Positions 1-6,541 of a DNA stretch of 37,533 nucleotides are shown here, piece by piece. The first letter of the stretch is position 1, and each line of letters starts with the position of its first letter. The position numbers were made by a program, and so were the translations under genes. The stretch spans positions 1 to 37,533 of the forward strand of contig NZ_JALJYC010000025.1 of NCBI RefSeq assembly GCF_024170405.1, read 5' to 3'. Source of the DNA: Neisseria perflava. GTDB taxonomy: Bacteria; Pseudomonadota; Gammaproteobacteria; Burkholderiales; Neisseriaceae. The notes beneath the pieces are model-generated. The model saw only the letters and a list, made by a program, of their open reading frames with translations. It searched no databases and was not told the origin of the DNA.

Positions 1-35
1 TTTTGCTTATAAGGGCTCAGTCGACTTTTTTTCAT
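1..35 (-). CDS. IS1016-like transposase, N-terminal fragment (continues outside window)
   Basis: Eleven codons are visible from ATG at 35 down to 1, reading MKKSRLSPYKQ. This resembles the conserved beginning of IS1016/IS1595-family transposases (M-K/R-K-S-R-L-S-x-Y-K-Q). These DDE-type enzymes move the element by cutting at its terminal repeats. The rest lies beyond the window edge, so frame integrity and activity cannot be judged. It is too short to call without the matching C-terminal piece at the right edge of the window. Confidence 0.7.
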   Translation of the reverse strand, partial: MKKSRLSPYKQ

Positions 36-86
36 GGGATTTATTCTAAATGATTTTGAATAAATCTAGTTATCTAGTACAGCCCC
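1..86 (-). mobile_element. IS1595-family (IS1016-like) insertion sequence, 5' end, cut by window edge
   Basis: The terminal inverted repeat begins at 86 on the minus strand (GGGGCTGTACTAGATAAC...). About 50 nt further in, an ATG at 35 opens a reading frame that runs off the window edge. The same GGGGCTGTACTAGATAA terminus occurs at the other end of the window in the orientation expected for the element's opposite end. The GGGGCTGTA-type terminus and the KSRLS-YKQ transposase start fit the IS1016 group from memory; the exact name needs ISfinder. Only the 5' end is visible, so whether the element is intact is unknown. Confidence 0.8.
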
Positions 87-146
87 ATATTTTATTTTCA
101 ACACCGCATGGGGTAACAACAGATAGAAAATCGCCAGATTTTCATC

Positions 147-242
147 ATTCCCGCGCAGGCGGGAATCCAGAAGCCAAACACTTCTGGAATGCTTGCAGGA
201 CATCGGGAATCCAAGCGCCTAGATTCCCGCCTATGCGGGAAT
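147..242. repeat. NIME-type repeat: two dRS3-like inverted repeats around a short RS-like segment
   Basis: Two 20-bp palindromes of the form ATTCCC-N8-GGGAAT sit at 147-166 and 223-242, separated by a 56-bp spacer that itself contains a GGGAATCC remnant. This is the arrangement of neisserial intergenic mosaic elements, in which dRS3 repeats flank variable RS units and serve as recombination or phage-integration targets in meningococci. It sits in the otherwise gene-free stretch between the left IS end and the first gene. The rest of 87-508 holds no convincing gene. Confidence 0.75.
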
Positions 243-360
243 GACGAATCCTTGCGGATTCTGTCTGCCTAACAAAATACGTTCCCGAAATTCAACTAGA
301 TACTTACAACTTGTCTCTAGCTTATATTCAGTAGTAAAAAGCAAAACACTCTATCAAGAT

Positions 361-372
361 TTCAGACGGCCT
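361..372 (-). other. DNA uptake sequence (AG-DUS), single copy
   Basis: TTCAGACGGCCT, the reverse complement of the 12-mer AGGCCGTCTGAA. It is not paired with an inverted copy, so it is not a terminator here. It lies about 140 bp upstream of the DUF3460 gene. Confidence 0.9.
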
Positions 373-460
373 GCGCCGGTTGTTCACGCCGCGCGACACT
401 GCTTGCGCGGCAACAGCCCGCCATTATACCCGAAACCCTGTTGCCCTTAAAAATATCGGC

Positions 461-466
461 TATAAT
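461..466 (+). promoter_or_regulatory. candidate -10 box for the DUF3460 gene
   Basis: A perfect TATAAT lies 42 bp before the ATG at 509. No good -35 is spaced at 16-18 bp: TTGCCC at 441 gives only a 14-bp spacer. Treat as a candidate only. Confidence 0.35.
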
Positions 467-508
467 AAGCGTTTATCCCCTTTAACCGTTTGGCGGAGAA
501 ACCACACC

Positions 509-694
509 ATGTACAACTACAGATCCGAAACCACCCAATTTTTAGACAAATTGATGGAAGAGCGCCCCGACTTGGCGCAGCAACGCCTCGACAACCGCCA
601 TCTTTTGTGGGACGTAACACTCGACCCGCAAGAACAGGCCGAATTTGAAGCCGCCAAAGTCGCCAAAAAACCCTACACCTATTACCAAGACTGA
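509..694 (+). CDS. DUF3460 family small protein
   Basis: A 61-residue protein starting MYNYRSETTQFLDKLMEERP. The pattern Y-x-S-E-x-T-x-F-L-x-x-L near the start, then P-x-L-x-x-Q-R-x-x-x-R-x-L-L-W-D, is how I recognise the DUF3460 family of beta-proteobacteria; its function is unknown. The start is set at the ATG after a GGAG-like ribosome site (GGCGGAGAAACC, 492-503); an upstream in-frame ATG at 380 would add an unrelated tail across the DUS region. It is soluble and charged, with no signal peptide. It ends 11 nt before the O-methyltransferase and could share its transcript. Confidence 0.75.
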   Translation: MYNYRSETTQFLDKLMEERPDLAQQRLDNRHLLWDVTLDPQEQAEFEAAKVAKKPYTYYQD

Positions 695-695
695 T

Positions 696-707
696 TTCAG
701 ACGGCAT
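696..707 (-). other. DNA uptake sequence (AT-DUS) overlapping a start codon
   Basis: TTCAGACGGCAT, the reverse complement of ATGCCGTCTGAA. Its last two bases are the A and T of the methyltransferase start codon at 706-708, so the uptake tag is embedded in the translation initiation region. Confidence 0.85.
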
Positions 708-1374
708 GACCACCACCACGACCAATGTCGCCCCTGATTTGCAAGCTTACCTCAACAGCATAGGCGAAGCGGAACATCCCGTGTTGGCCGCGCTGCGCAA
801 TCATACCGAAGGCCACCGCTTGGGCAAAATGGCGATTGCGCGCGAGCAGGTCGCGCTGCTGACCTGGCTGGCGCGGCTCTTGAAAGCCGAGCGTTATCTG
901 GAGGTAGGCGTGTTCACCGGATACAGCAGCACCGCGATGGCGCTGACCCTGCCCGAACACGGCCGCATTACCGCCTGCGACATCAATGTCACTTTTACCA
1001 ATATTGCCCGCGAAAGCTGGCAGGCGGCGGGCGTGGTGCACAAAATTTCGCTGCACCTGCAACCGGCGCTGCTGACGCTGGACGACTTGATTGCCGCAGG
1101 CGAGGCCGGAAGCTACGATTTGGCGCTGATTGATGCCGACAAACCGCCGACCCCGCAGTATTTCGAGCGCTGCCTGACCTTGGTGCGCAGCGGCGGCGTG
1201 GTGGCAATCGACAATGTTTTGCTAAACGGCCGCGTGATGGAATCCGATGTTCCCAATGCCCCGCCCAGCCTAAAAATCTTGCAAGATTTCAACCGCAACC
1301 TGCCATTGGATACGCGGATTGTGCCGATTACCCTGCCCGTCGGCGACGGCCTGACCCTGTTACTGAAAAAATAA
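706..1374 (+). CDS. class I SAM-dependent O-methyltransferase (family 3, CCoAOMT-like)
   Basis: A 222-residue protein of the O-methyltransferase family 3 fold (caffeoyl-CoA O-methyltransferase and bacterial relatives). The SAM-binding motif I reads YLEVGVFTGYSS near residue 65, an acidic loop ACDIN follows, and DLALIDADK near residue 140 supplies the divalent-metal and substrate aspartates typical of this family. A second metal-site region is VAIDNVLLNGRV. It probably transfers a methyl group from SAM to a small catechol-like or other hydroxyl substrate; the real substrate is not known. The start codon overlaps a DUS. It is followed after 5 nt by the CpoB-like lipoprotein, suggesting co-transcription. 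Confidence 0.85.
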   Translation: MTTTTTNVAPDLQAYLNSIGEAEHPVLAALRNHTEGHRLGKMAIAREQVALLTWLARLLKAERYLEVGVFTGYSSTAMALTLPEHGRITACDINVTFTNIARESWQAAGVVHKISLHLQPALLTLDDLIAAGEAGSYDLALIDADKPPTPQYFERCLTLVRSGGVVAIDNVLLNGRVMESDVPNAPPSLKILQDFNRNLPLDTRIVPITLPVGDGLTLLLKK

Positions 1375-1379
1375 ACCGC

Positions 1380-2114
1380 ATGAACACCCGCACTGCCCTT
1401 TGCCTTCTCCCTTTCAGCCTGCTTATTTCCGCCTGCGCCGCCACTTCTGCGCCGCCGCCAAGCGATGACAGCGCCATTTTGCCCGATCTCACCGCCGAGC
1501 CGCTGCCGAAAAAAGGCATTCCTTATCCGCAGTTAAACGAGCAAACCCAAATCGACCACCTCAGCATCCAAGTGGCGCGTTTGGAGCGGGAAGTGGATTC
1601 GCTGCACACCCGCGTGCAGCAGCTTGAGCGGCAAAATAAAATCAAGCCCAAACCGAAAACCGGCCAGCGCCTCAACGACGCCAAACTCAAAAGCAGCTAT
1701 CTGGCGGGTAACACCGCCGCCGTCAGCGATGCCGACCCGGTCAGCACCAACGAAACGCGCCTTTACAATCAGGCGCAGAAATACTACCGTCAGGGCAATT
1801 TTGCCGCCGCAGCCGCCGTATTGAAAGAATCCGACGGCGGCAACGGCAGCGAAGCGGCGCGGCGCAATATGTATCTGCTGCTGCAAAGCCAGCTGCGCAT
1901 GGGCAACTGCGAATCCGTTATCAGTATCGGCAGCCGCTATGCCAACCGTTTCCGTGGCAGCGCGCAAGCGCCCGACGCGCTATATAGCATAGGCTGGTGC
2001 CAATACAAAATGCAGCAAAAAGACATCGCCCGCAATACCTGGCGCAAGCTGATTCAGACCTATCCCGACAGCAATGCGGCAAAACGGGCGGCGGTAAGCA
2101 TTAAACAGCGGTAG
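1380..2114 (+). CDS. CpoB/YbgF-like TPR lipoprotein
   Basis: A 244-residue exported protein. A lipoprotein signal ends in LLISAC with Cys19 as the predicted lipidated residue. A low-complexity linker follows, then a heptad-rich coiled coil at about residues 55-90 (VARLEREVDSLHTRVQQLER), then TPR-like repeats from about 127 to the end. Coiled coil followed by TPR is the layout of CpoB (YbgF), which trimerises, binds TolA, and links PBP1B activity to outer-membrane constriction in E. coli. The lipid anchor differs from E. coli CpoB, which has a cleavable non-lipid signal. No tol-pal genes are nearby, so the Tol link is by homology only. Confidence 0.75.
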   Translation: MNTRTALCLLPFSLLISACAATSAPPPSDDSAILPDLTAEPLPKKGIPYPQLNEQTQIDHLSIQVARLEREVDSLHTRVQQLERQNKIKPKPKTGQRLNDAKLKSSYLAGNTAAVSDADPVSTNETRLYNQAQKYYRQGNFAAAAAVLKESDGGNGSEAARRNMYLLLQSQLRMGNCESVISIGSRYANRFRGSAQAPDALYSIGWCQYKMQQKDIARNTWRKLIQTYPDSNAAKRAAVSIKQR

Positions 2115-2116
2115 CC

Positions 2117-2180
2117 GCTAGGGTGGGTTTTCACCCACCATCATGATATGAAACGGTAGGTTAAAACCCACCCTACCGCT
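2117..2180. repeat. short inverted repeat (GGTGGGTTTT / AAAACCCACC type)
   Basis: GCTAGGGTGGGTTTT at 2117-2131 is mirrored by AAAACCCACCCTACCGC at about 2163-2179, with a further internal CACCC copy next to the first arm. It could fold as a long hairpin in the transcript after the CpoB-like gene. It resembles small intergenic repeats scattered in Neisseria genomes. Function is unknown. Confidence 0.6.
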
Positions 2181-2215
2181 TTCAGACGGCCTATCCAAGA
2201 AAAAGGCCGTCTGAA
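2181..2215 (+). terminator. inverted DUS pair, likely terminator of the CpoB-like gene
   Basis: TTCAGACGGCCT at 2181-2192 and AGGCCGTCTGAA at 2204-2215 form a 12-bp stem with an 11-nt loop. The T-run after it is weak (AAACCCTATTTT), so termination may be incomplete. Confidence 0.6.
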
Positions 2216-2254
2216 AACCCTATTTTCCAAACCATTCCCTTTACGGAGCAACAC

Positions 2255-2740
2255 ATGATTCAAGTCGGTATCATTATGGGCAGCAACAGCGATTGGCCGG
2301 TTATGCAGCAGGCCGCCGAATTTCTGCAACAGTTCGGCGTGGAATACGAAGCGCGCGTGGTGTCTGCCCACCGCACGCCGGATTTGATGTTTGAATATGC
2401 CGAAACTGCCCGCGAACGCGGCATTAAAGCGATTATCGCCGGAGCCGGCGGTGCGGCGCACCTGCCGGGTATGGTGGCGGCGAAGACGACCGTGCCGGTA
2501 TTGGGCGTACCCGTGCCGAGCAAATATCTGCGCGGCGAAGATTCGCTGCTGTCTATCGTGCAAATGCCCAAAGGCGTGCCGGTAGCCACCTTTGCCATCG
2601 GCGAAGCGGGCGCAGCCAATGCCGCTTTGTTTGCCGTTTCCCTGCTGGCCAACGAAAATCCCGAGCTGGCGCAAAAGCTGGCCGACTTCCGCGCCAAGCA
2701 GGAGCAAACCGTATTGGCGATGGAATTGCCGCAAGCCTGA
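2255..2740 (+). CDS. purE: N5-carboxyaminoimidazole ribonucleotide mutase (class I PurE)
   Basis: A 161-residue cytosolic enzyme of purine synthesis that converts N5-CAIR to CAIR. Family hallmarks are all present: MGSNSDWPVM at residues 8-17 (phosphate loop), SAHRTPD with the catalytic His, and the glycine-rich GAGGAAHLPGMVA. The length matches class I PurE (about 160-170). The partner purK, which makes N5-CAIR, is not in this window. The start is preceded by GGAGCAAC. An inverted DUS pair closes the unit 28 bp after the stop, so it appears to be a single-gene transcript. Confidence 0.97.
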   Translation: MIQVGIIMGSNSDWPVMQQAAEFLQQFGVEYEARVVSAHRTPDLMFEYAETARERGIKAIIAGAGGAAHLPGMVAAKTTVPVLGVPVPSKYLRGEDSLLSIVQMPKGVPVATFAIGEAGAANAALFAVSLLANENPELAQKLADFRAKQEQTVLAMELPQA

Positions 2741-2767
2741 TGGGTTAAGCGCTTCAATGCATACTCA

Positions 2768-2799
2768 AGGCCGTCTGAAAATGATTTTTCAGACGGCCT
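2768..2799 (+). terminator. inverted DUS pair terminator after purE
   Basis: AGGCCGTCTGAA at 2768-2779 and TTCAGACGGCCT at 2788-2799, extended by AAA/TTT pairs with a very short loop, then TTTTATTT. A strong factor-independent terminator. Confidence 0.85.
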
Positions 2800-2898
2800 T
2801 TTATTTCCTGAAAAGAAACATTGCTTCAATATTAATTCTATTGTTTTCCTAACTACCCGCCCATACAATAACACCATACACACAGCAAAGGAAAAATC

Positions 2899-3612
2899 AT
2901 GCAAACCGTTTACCATGCCGCCGATTCGCGCGGCAATGCCGACCACGGCTGGCTCAAAAGCCGCCACACTTTCAGCTTCGCCGATTATTACAACCCCGAG
3001 CGTATGCACTTCGGCCTGTTGCGCGTGATTAATGACGACCATGTCGCCGCCGGTACGGGTTTCGGCACACACCCGCACCGCGATATGGAAATCATCTCCC
3101 TGCCCCTAAGCGGCGATTTGGCGCACCGCGACAGCATGGGCAACGGCAGCGTCATCCGCAACGGCGATATTCAGGTAATGAGCGCCGGTACCGGCGTAAC
3201 CCACAGCGAAATGAACGCCAATGCCGACCAAGACGTGAAATTCCTGCAAATCTGGGTATTCCCGCGTGCGCAGGGTTTGACCCCGCGTTATCAGCAAATC
3301 AGCATTGCCGAGGCCGCCCGCCCCGACGATTTCCAGCAAATCCTGTCGCCCAATCCCGATGACGAAGGCGTATGGATTCATCAGGACGCTTGGTTCAGCT
3401 TGGCGCGTTTTTCAGACGGCACAAGCAAACGCTACGACATTAAACGCCCCGGTAACGGCGTGTACGTATTCGTTATCAAAGGACAAGCCAAAATCGGCGA
3501 CATTACCTTAAACGAGCGCGACGGTTTGGGCGTGTGGGACACCGATGGCTTTGATGTAACCGCCGTTGGCGATGCGGAAATCCTGCTGATGGATGTGCCG
3601 ATGGGCGCATAA
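2899..3612 (+). CDS. pirin family protein (YhhW-like quercetinase fold)
   Basis: A 237-residue bicupin of the pirin family. The N-terminal cupin contains HPHRDMEII, with His58 and His60, and THSEMN, with His102 and Glu104. These are the four metal ligands seen in E. coli YhhW, which has quercetin 2,3-dioxygenase activity in vitro. The opening segment HTFSFADYYNPERMHFGLLRVIND is also typical. The physiological substrate in Neisseria is unknown; pirins have been linked to redox sensing and regulation. It starts after AAAGGAAAAATC and ends just before an inverted DUS terminator, so it is probably monocistronic. Confidence 0.92.
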   Translation: MQTVYHAADSRGNADHGWLKSRHTFSFADYYNPERMHFGLLRVINDDHVAAGTGFGTHPHRDMEIISLPLSGDLAHRDSMGNGSVIRNGDIQVMSAGTGVTHSEMNANADQDVKFLQIWVFPRAQGLTPRYQQISIAEAARPDDFQQILSPNPDDEGVWIHQDAWFSLARFSDGTSKRYDIKRPGNGVYVFVIKGQAKIGDITLNERDGLGVWDTDGFDVTAVGDAEILLMDVPMGA

Positions 3613-3632
3613 GCGCTTGCCGTGCAAGGACA

Positions 3633-3687
3633 AGGCCGTCTGAAACAGGGTAAAATAGGTTTTCCCTTTCCTGTTTTCAGACGGCCT
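3633..3687 (+). terminator. inverted DUS pair terminator after pirin gene
   Basis: AGGCCGTCTGAA (3633-3644) continues as ACAGG and pairs with CCTG then TTTTCAGACGGCCT (3676-3687), followed by TTTTTTATTT. The next gene's start codon is only 10 nt downstream, so that gene either reads through or has its own promoter inside this stretch. Confidence 0.8.
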
Positions 3688-3696
3688 TTTTTATTT

Positions 3697-4035
3697 ATGT
3701 ACGCCAAAATTTTCGCCGCATGTTTACCCGCCCTGCTGCTAGGCGCTTGCCATACGCTCAAGCAACCGCAGCCCGTGACCGCAGCCGTGTACGCGCCGGC
3801 CGAAAGCAGTGTCAGCGGCAACCTGATTATTTTCTACGACGCCACAGTCGGCACTGCGCCTTTAATGCAGGCCGTCCAAGACTACGGCGCAAGCGTGTTA
3901 TACCAATACAAAACTTTAAACGGTATGGCCGTCCGTCTGCCGCAAGGCGTTTCCGCCGAAGCAGCCGGTGCGCATTTTCGTCAAATCAAAGGCGTATTGT
4001 CCGCCGAGCCCGACCGCGTTATGCAGTTGCATTAA
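3697..4035 (+). CDS. small lipoprotein, possible I9-like fold
   Basis: A 112-residue exported protein with signal MYAKIFAACLPALLLGAC; Cys18 is the predicted lipidated residue. The start at 3697 is chosen because it opens directly onto the signal peptide; a start at 3622 would run through the DUS terminator. The mature part (VSGNLIIFYDATVG ... LNGMAVRLPQGVSAEAA ... IKGVLSAEPDRVMQL) has the alternating beta-alpha-beta pattern and final V-x-x-V-E-x-D-like strand of inhibitor I9/subtilisin-propeptide domains. That assignment is my inference from pattern. It ends 6 nt before dinB and is probably co-transcribed with it. Confidence 0.7.
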   Translation: MYAKIFAACLPALLLGACHTLKQPQPVTAAVYAPAESSVSGNLIIFYDATVGTAPLMQAVQDYGASVLYQYKTLNGMAVRLPQGVSAEAAGAHFRQIKGVLSAEPDRVMQLH

Positions 4036-4041
4036 ACCATT

Positions 4042-5133
4042 ATGTCCGAGCGCAAAATCATCCATATCGACATGGACGCGTTCTACGCTTCGGTAGAACT
4101 GCGCGAACAGCCGCACCTCAAAGGCAAGCCCGTGGTGGTGGCGTGGGACGGCGCGCGTTCGGTCATCTGCGCCGCTTCGTATGAAGCGCGGCAGTTCGGC
4201 CTGCATTCGGCGATGGCGGTGGCGACGGCCAAACGGCTGTGTCCGCAGGCGGTGTATGTGCCGCCGCATTTTGATTTATACCGGCAGGTCTCGGCGCAGA
4301 TTCATGCCGTGTTCCGCCGCTATACCGATTTAATCGAGCCGCTGTCGCTGGACGAAGCCTATCTGGATGTTACCCGAAATTTTCAGAACATCCCCTATGC
4401 GCAAGATGTGGCGCGGCAGATTCGTGCCGAAATCTTAGCCGAAACCGGCCTGACCGCTTCCGCCGGTATCGCACCCAATAAATTTCTCGCCAAAATCGCC
4501 TCCGACTGGCGCAAACCCAACGGCCAATTTGTGCTGCACCCGCAAAAAATCGCTGCCTTTTTGGAAACGCTGCCACTGGGCAAAATTCCCGGCGTGGGCA
4601 AGGTTACCCTGAAAAAAATGCAATCGCTGGGCATGCATACCGCCGGCGATTTGCGCCGTTTCGAGCGCGGCGAGCTGCTCAACCACTTCGGGCGCTACGG
4701 CTACCGCCTCTACGATTTGGCGCGCGGCATAGACGAACGCCCGGTCAAACCCGAGCGCGAGCGTTTGCAGATTTCCACCGAAATTACCCTGCCCGACGAT
4801 TTTCCGCTGGCGCAAACCCTGCTGCACCTGCCGCACTTAGCCGACGATTTGTGGCAGCAAATCAAACGCAAACAGGTAGAAGCCAAAGGCGTGACCCTCA
4901 AGCTGAAAACGCATGATTTCCGTATCATTACCCGCAGTCTGACCTACTCCTCCGCCCTACCCGATTCGGCCGCCCTGCTGCAAGCCGCGCACACATTGTC
5001 CGAGCGTATTCCGCCGCAGCATGACGACGCGTTCCGCCTGATTGGAATCGGCGTCAGTCATTTGCAACCTGAAAACCAGCAGCCGCCACTATGGGAAGAT
5101 ACGTCGCAGGAAGCGTTGGTTATAACCAAATAA
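4042..5133 (+). CDS. dinB: DNA polymerase IV (Y-family translesion polymerase)
   Basis: A 363-residue error-prone polymerase that copies past damaged bases. Catalytic acidic residues are visible in HIDMDAFYASVE (Asp10) and SLDEAYLDVT (Asp104, Glu105). The thumb helix-hairpin-helix IPGVGKVTLKKM is near residue 180, and a little-finger domain with IRTITRSLTY-like strands (FRIITRSLTYSSAL) follows. Length and order are normal for DinB. The last residues (SHLQPENQQPPLW) resemble the C-terminal clamp-binding tail region, but I do not see a clear QLxLF motif. No LexA box is obvious, as expected for Neisseria. It sits 6 nt after the small lipoprotein gene. Confidence 0.97.
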   Translation: MSERKIIHIDMDAFYASVELREQPHLKGKPVVVAWDGARSVICAASYEARQFGLHSAMAVATAKRLCPQAVYVPPHFDLYRQVSAQIHAVFRRYTDLIEPLSLDEAYLDVTRNFQNIPYAQDVARQIRAEILAETGLTASAGIAPNKFLAKIASDWRKPNGQFVLHPQKIAAFLETLPLGKIPGVGKVTLKKMQSLGMHTAGDLRRFERGELLNHFGRYGYRLYDLARGIDERPVKPERERLQISTEITLPDDFPLAQTLLHLPHLADDLWQQIKRKQVEAKGVTLKLKTHDFRIITRSLTYSSALPDSAALLQAAHTLSERIPPQHDDAFRLIGIGVSHLQPENQQPPLWEDTSQEALVITK

Positions 5134-5193
5134 ACAAGCGTTCTTTCCGTTTGGCGCATATCGGGCGGACAATGGCAGTCTAATTTGGCAGCA

Positions 5194-5205
5194 ATGCCGT
5201 CTGAA
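5194..5205 (+). other. DNA uptake sequence (AT-DUS), single
   Basis: ATGCCGTCTGAA between dinB and cysH, with no inverted partner nearby. It is one of the few AT-type copies in a window dominated by the AG form. Confidence 0.9.
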
Positions 5206-5244
5206 AATCTATAAAAACATACCAAACCACAGGAACACCCCACC

Positions 5245-5976
5245 ATGTCTTTATTCCGCCCCAAATTCTGGCAGATTCCAAGCGTTACCCCCGAAGAGCA
5301 GCAACGCCTGCCCGTGATTACCGCTGAGTTGGAAGGCCGTCTGAAAGAAATTGCCCAACGCTTTCCCCATGCCGCCTTCGCTTCCAGCCTGGCGGTAGAG
5401 GATATGGTGATTACCGACGCCATCCGCCGTTTGGATTTGCCGCTGCGGATTATCACGCTCGATACCGGCAAACTCAATCCCGAAACCGAAGCGCTGATTG
5501 CCGCCACCAATACGCGTTACCATACCGAGCTGGAGATTTTCCGCCCCGACCCGCAGTCCGCCGCCGATTTTGAAGCGCAATTCGGTACCACCGCCATGTA
5601 CGACAGCGTCGAGCTGCGCCGCCAATGCTGCCATATCCGCAAAATCGAACCGCTCAACCGTGCTTTAGCGGGCGCACCCGCCTGGCTGACCGGCCAACGC
5701 CGCAGCCAATCGGCCACGCGCAGCGAGTTAGCGTTTGAAGAAGTCGATCACGGCCGCAACATTGCCAAGTTCAACCCGATTTTCGATTGGGAAGAATTGG
5801 ATGTCTGGGCTTACGCCCAAGCGCATGATGTGCCGCTAAACGATTTGTACAACCAAGGCTATCCGAGCATAGGCTGCGAACCGTGCACCCGTCCGGTAAA
5901 AGAAGGCGAAGACATCCGCGCCGGACGCTGGTGGTGGGAGAGCAAAGACAGCAAAGAATGCGGTCTGCATAAATAA
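5245..5976 (+). CDS. cysH: assimilatory adenylylsulfate (APS) reductase, CysH family
   Basis: A 243-residue reductase of sulfate assimilation producing sulfite. The core SLAVEDMVITDAI and TLDTGKLNPET are the PP-loop-type nucleotide site. Cys128-Cys129 (RRQCCHIRK) and Cys211/Cys214 (GCEPCTRP) are the four ligands of a [4Fe-4S] cluster, which is the mark of APS-using enzymes; PAPS reductases of the E. coli type lack them. The C-terminal ECGLHK carries the catalytic Cys239. So although databases will name it phosphoadenylyl-sulfate reductase, APS is the more likely substrate. A DUS lies inside the gene at 5334-5345, read as EGRLKE. No other cys genes are in the window. Confidence 0.94.
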   Translation: MSLFRPKFWQIPSVTPEEQQRLPVITAELEGRLKEIAQRFPHAAFASSLAVEDMVITDAIRRLDLPLRIITLDTGKLNPETEALIAATNTRYHTELEIFRPDPQSAADFEAQFGTTAMYDSVELRRQCCHIRKIEPLNRALAGAPAWLTGQRRSQSATRSELAFEEVDHGRNIAKFNPIFDWEELDVWAYAQAHDVPLNDLYNQGYPSIGCEPCTRPVKEGEDIRAGRWWWESKDSKECGLHK

Positions 5977-5990
5977 GCTGGCTGATTAAA

Positions 5991-6033
5991 AAGGCCGTCT
6001 GAAAACAATAATATATTGTTTTCAGACGGCCTT
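5991..6033. terminator. bidirectional inverted DUS terminator between cysH and the pilin operon
   Basis: AAGGCCGTCTGAAAACAATA pairs with its exact mirror ending at 6033 around a tiny loop, giving a stem of about 20 bp. T-runs suit both convergent units: cysH (+) and pilX (-). Confidence 0.9.
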
Positions 6034-6052
6034 TCGATTTATTGGGAAACGG

Positions 6053-6541
6053 TTATTCGATTTTTTCGCAGCCGACATCACTAGTTTCTTCGGTCAAATA
6101 TTTCTGCGCCGAAGCCGAATCGGTACATTTGTAGGCATTACCCAAGCTGTCCATCCACAGCGCCAGAGTATAGCCGCTGGAAGCCGTCGGTACGGCCACG
6201 AGGTTGTAACGGCGGCTTTTGCTGCTGTCAGGCATTTCTGCCGAATAGGTATATTTTTCCGCCAACGCTTTATCGCCGCTGAAATTAGCCAAATATTTGC
6301 TTAAGGCCGTCTGAATTTCGCTGTTGGTTTGCGATGGATTTTTAACCAGTTCGGTTTTAAAGCCGTTGTTAACCGCCACCAGCTCGGCATGCGCCTGCGA
6401 CAAATAGCCGCGTTCGACATATTTCTGATAAGACGGTACGGCAATTACGCTGAGGATACCGACAATCGCCACGGTAATCATCATTTCGACCAGCGTAAAG
6501 CCGCGCTGCCTTTCCAAACAGGTTTGCAATTTATTATTCAT
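6053..6541 (-). CDS. pilX: type IV minor pilin PilX/PilL (last gene of the pilH-X operon)
   Basis: A class III-signal pilin, 162 residues from the ATG at 6541. The leader ends in RQRG, cleaved by PilD before FTLVEMMITVAIVGILSVIA, with the Glu5 needed for assembly. The C-terminal region holds a Cys pair (YKCTDSASAQ ... DVGCEKIE) forming the D-region loop, very like meningococcal PilX. PilX promotes pilus-mediated bacterial aggregation and adhesion; the gonococcal equivalent PilL supports piliation. The start was chosen because the ATG overlaps the pilK stop (ATGAATAA), implying coupled translation; an in-frame ATG at 6550 is the alternative. Confidence 0.88.
   Translation of the reverse strand: MNNKLQTCLERQRGFTLVEMMITVAIVGILSVIAVPSYQKYVERGYLSQAHAELVAVNNGFKTELVKNPSQTNSEIQTALSKYLANFSGDKALAEKYTYSAEMPDSSKSRRYNLVAVPTASSGYTLALWMDSLGNAYKCTDSASAQKYLTEETSDVGCEKIE

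Noticed and set aside
147..242. CRISPR-like array
   Set aside because: Only two palindromic units with one spacer and a dRS3 consensus; no cas genes.
50..450. Two small plus-strand frames at the left end
   Set aside because: They cover the IS terminus and the dRS3/NIME repeats; no RBS or homology.
2260..3078. 272-codon minus-strand frame
   Set aside because: Antisense to purE and the start of the pirin gene; no recognisable domain.
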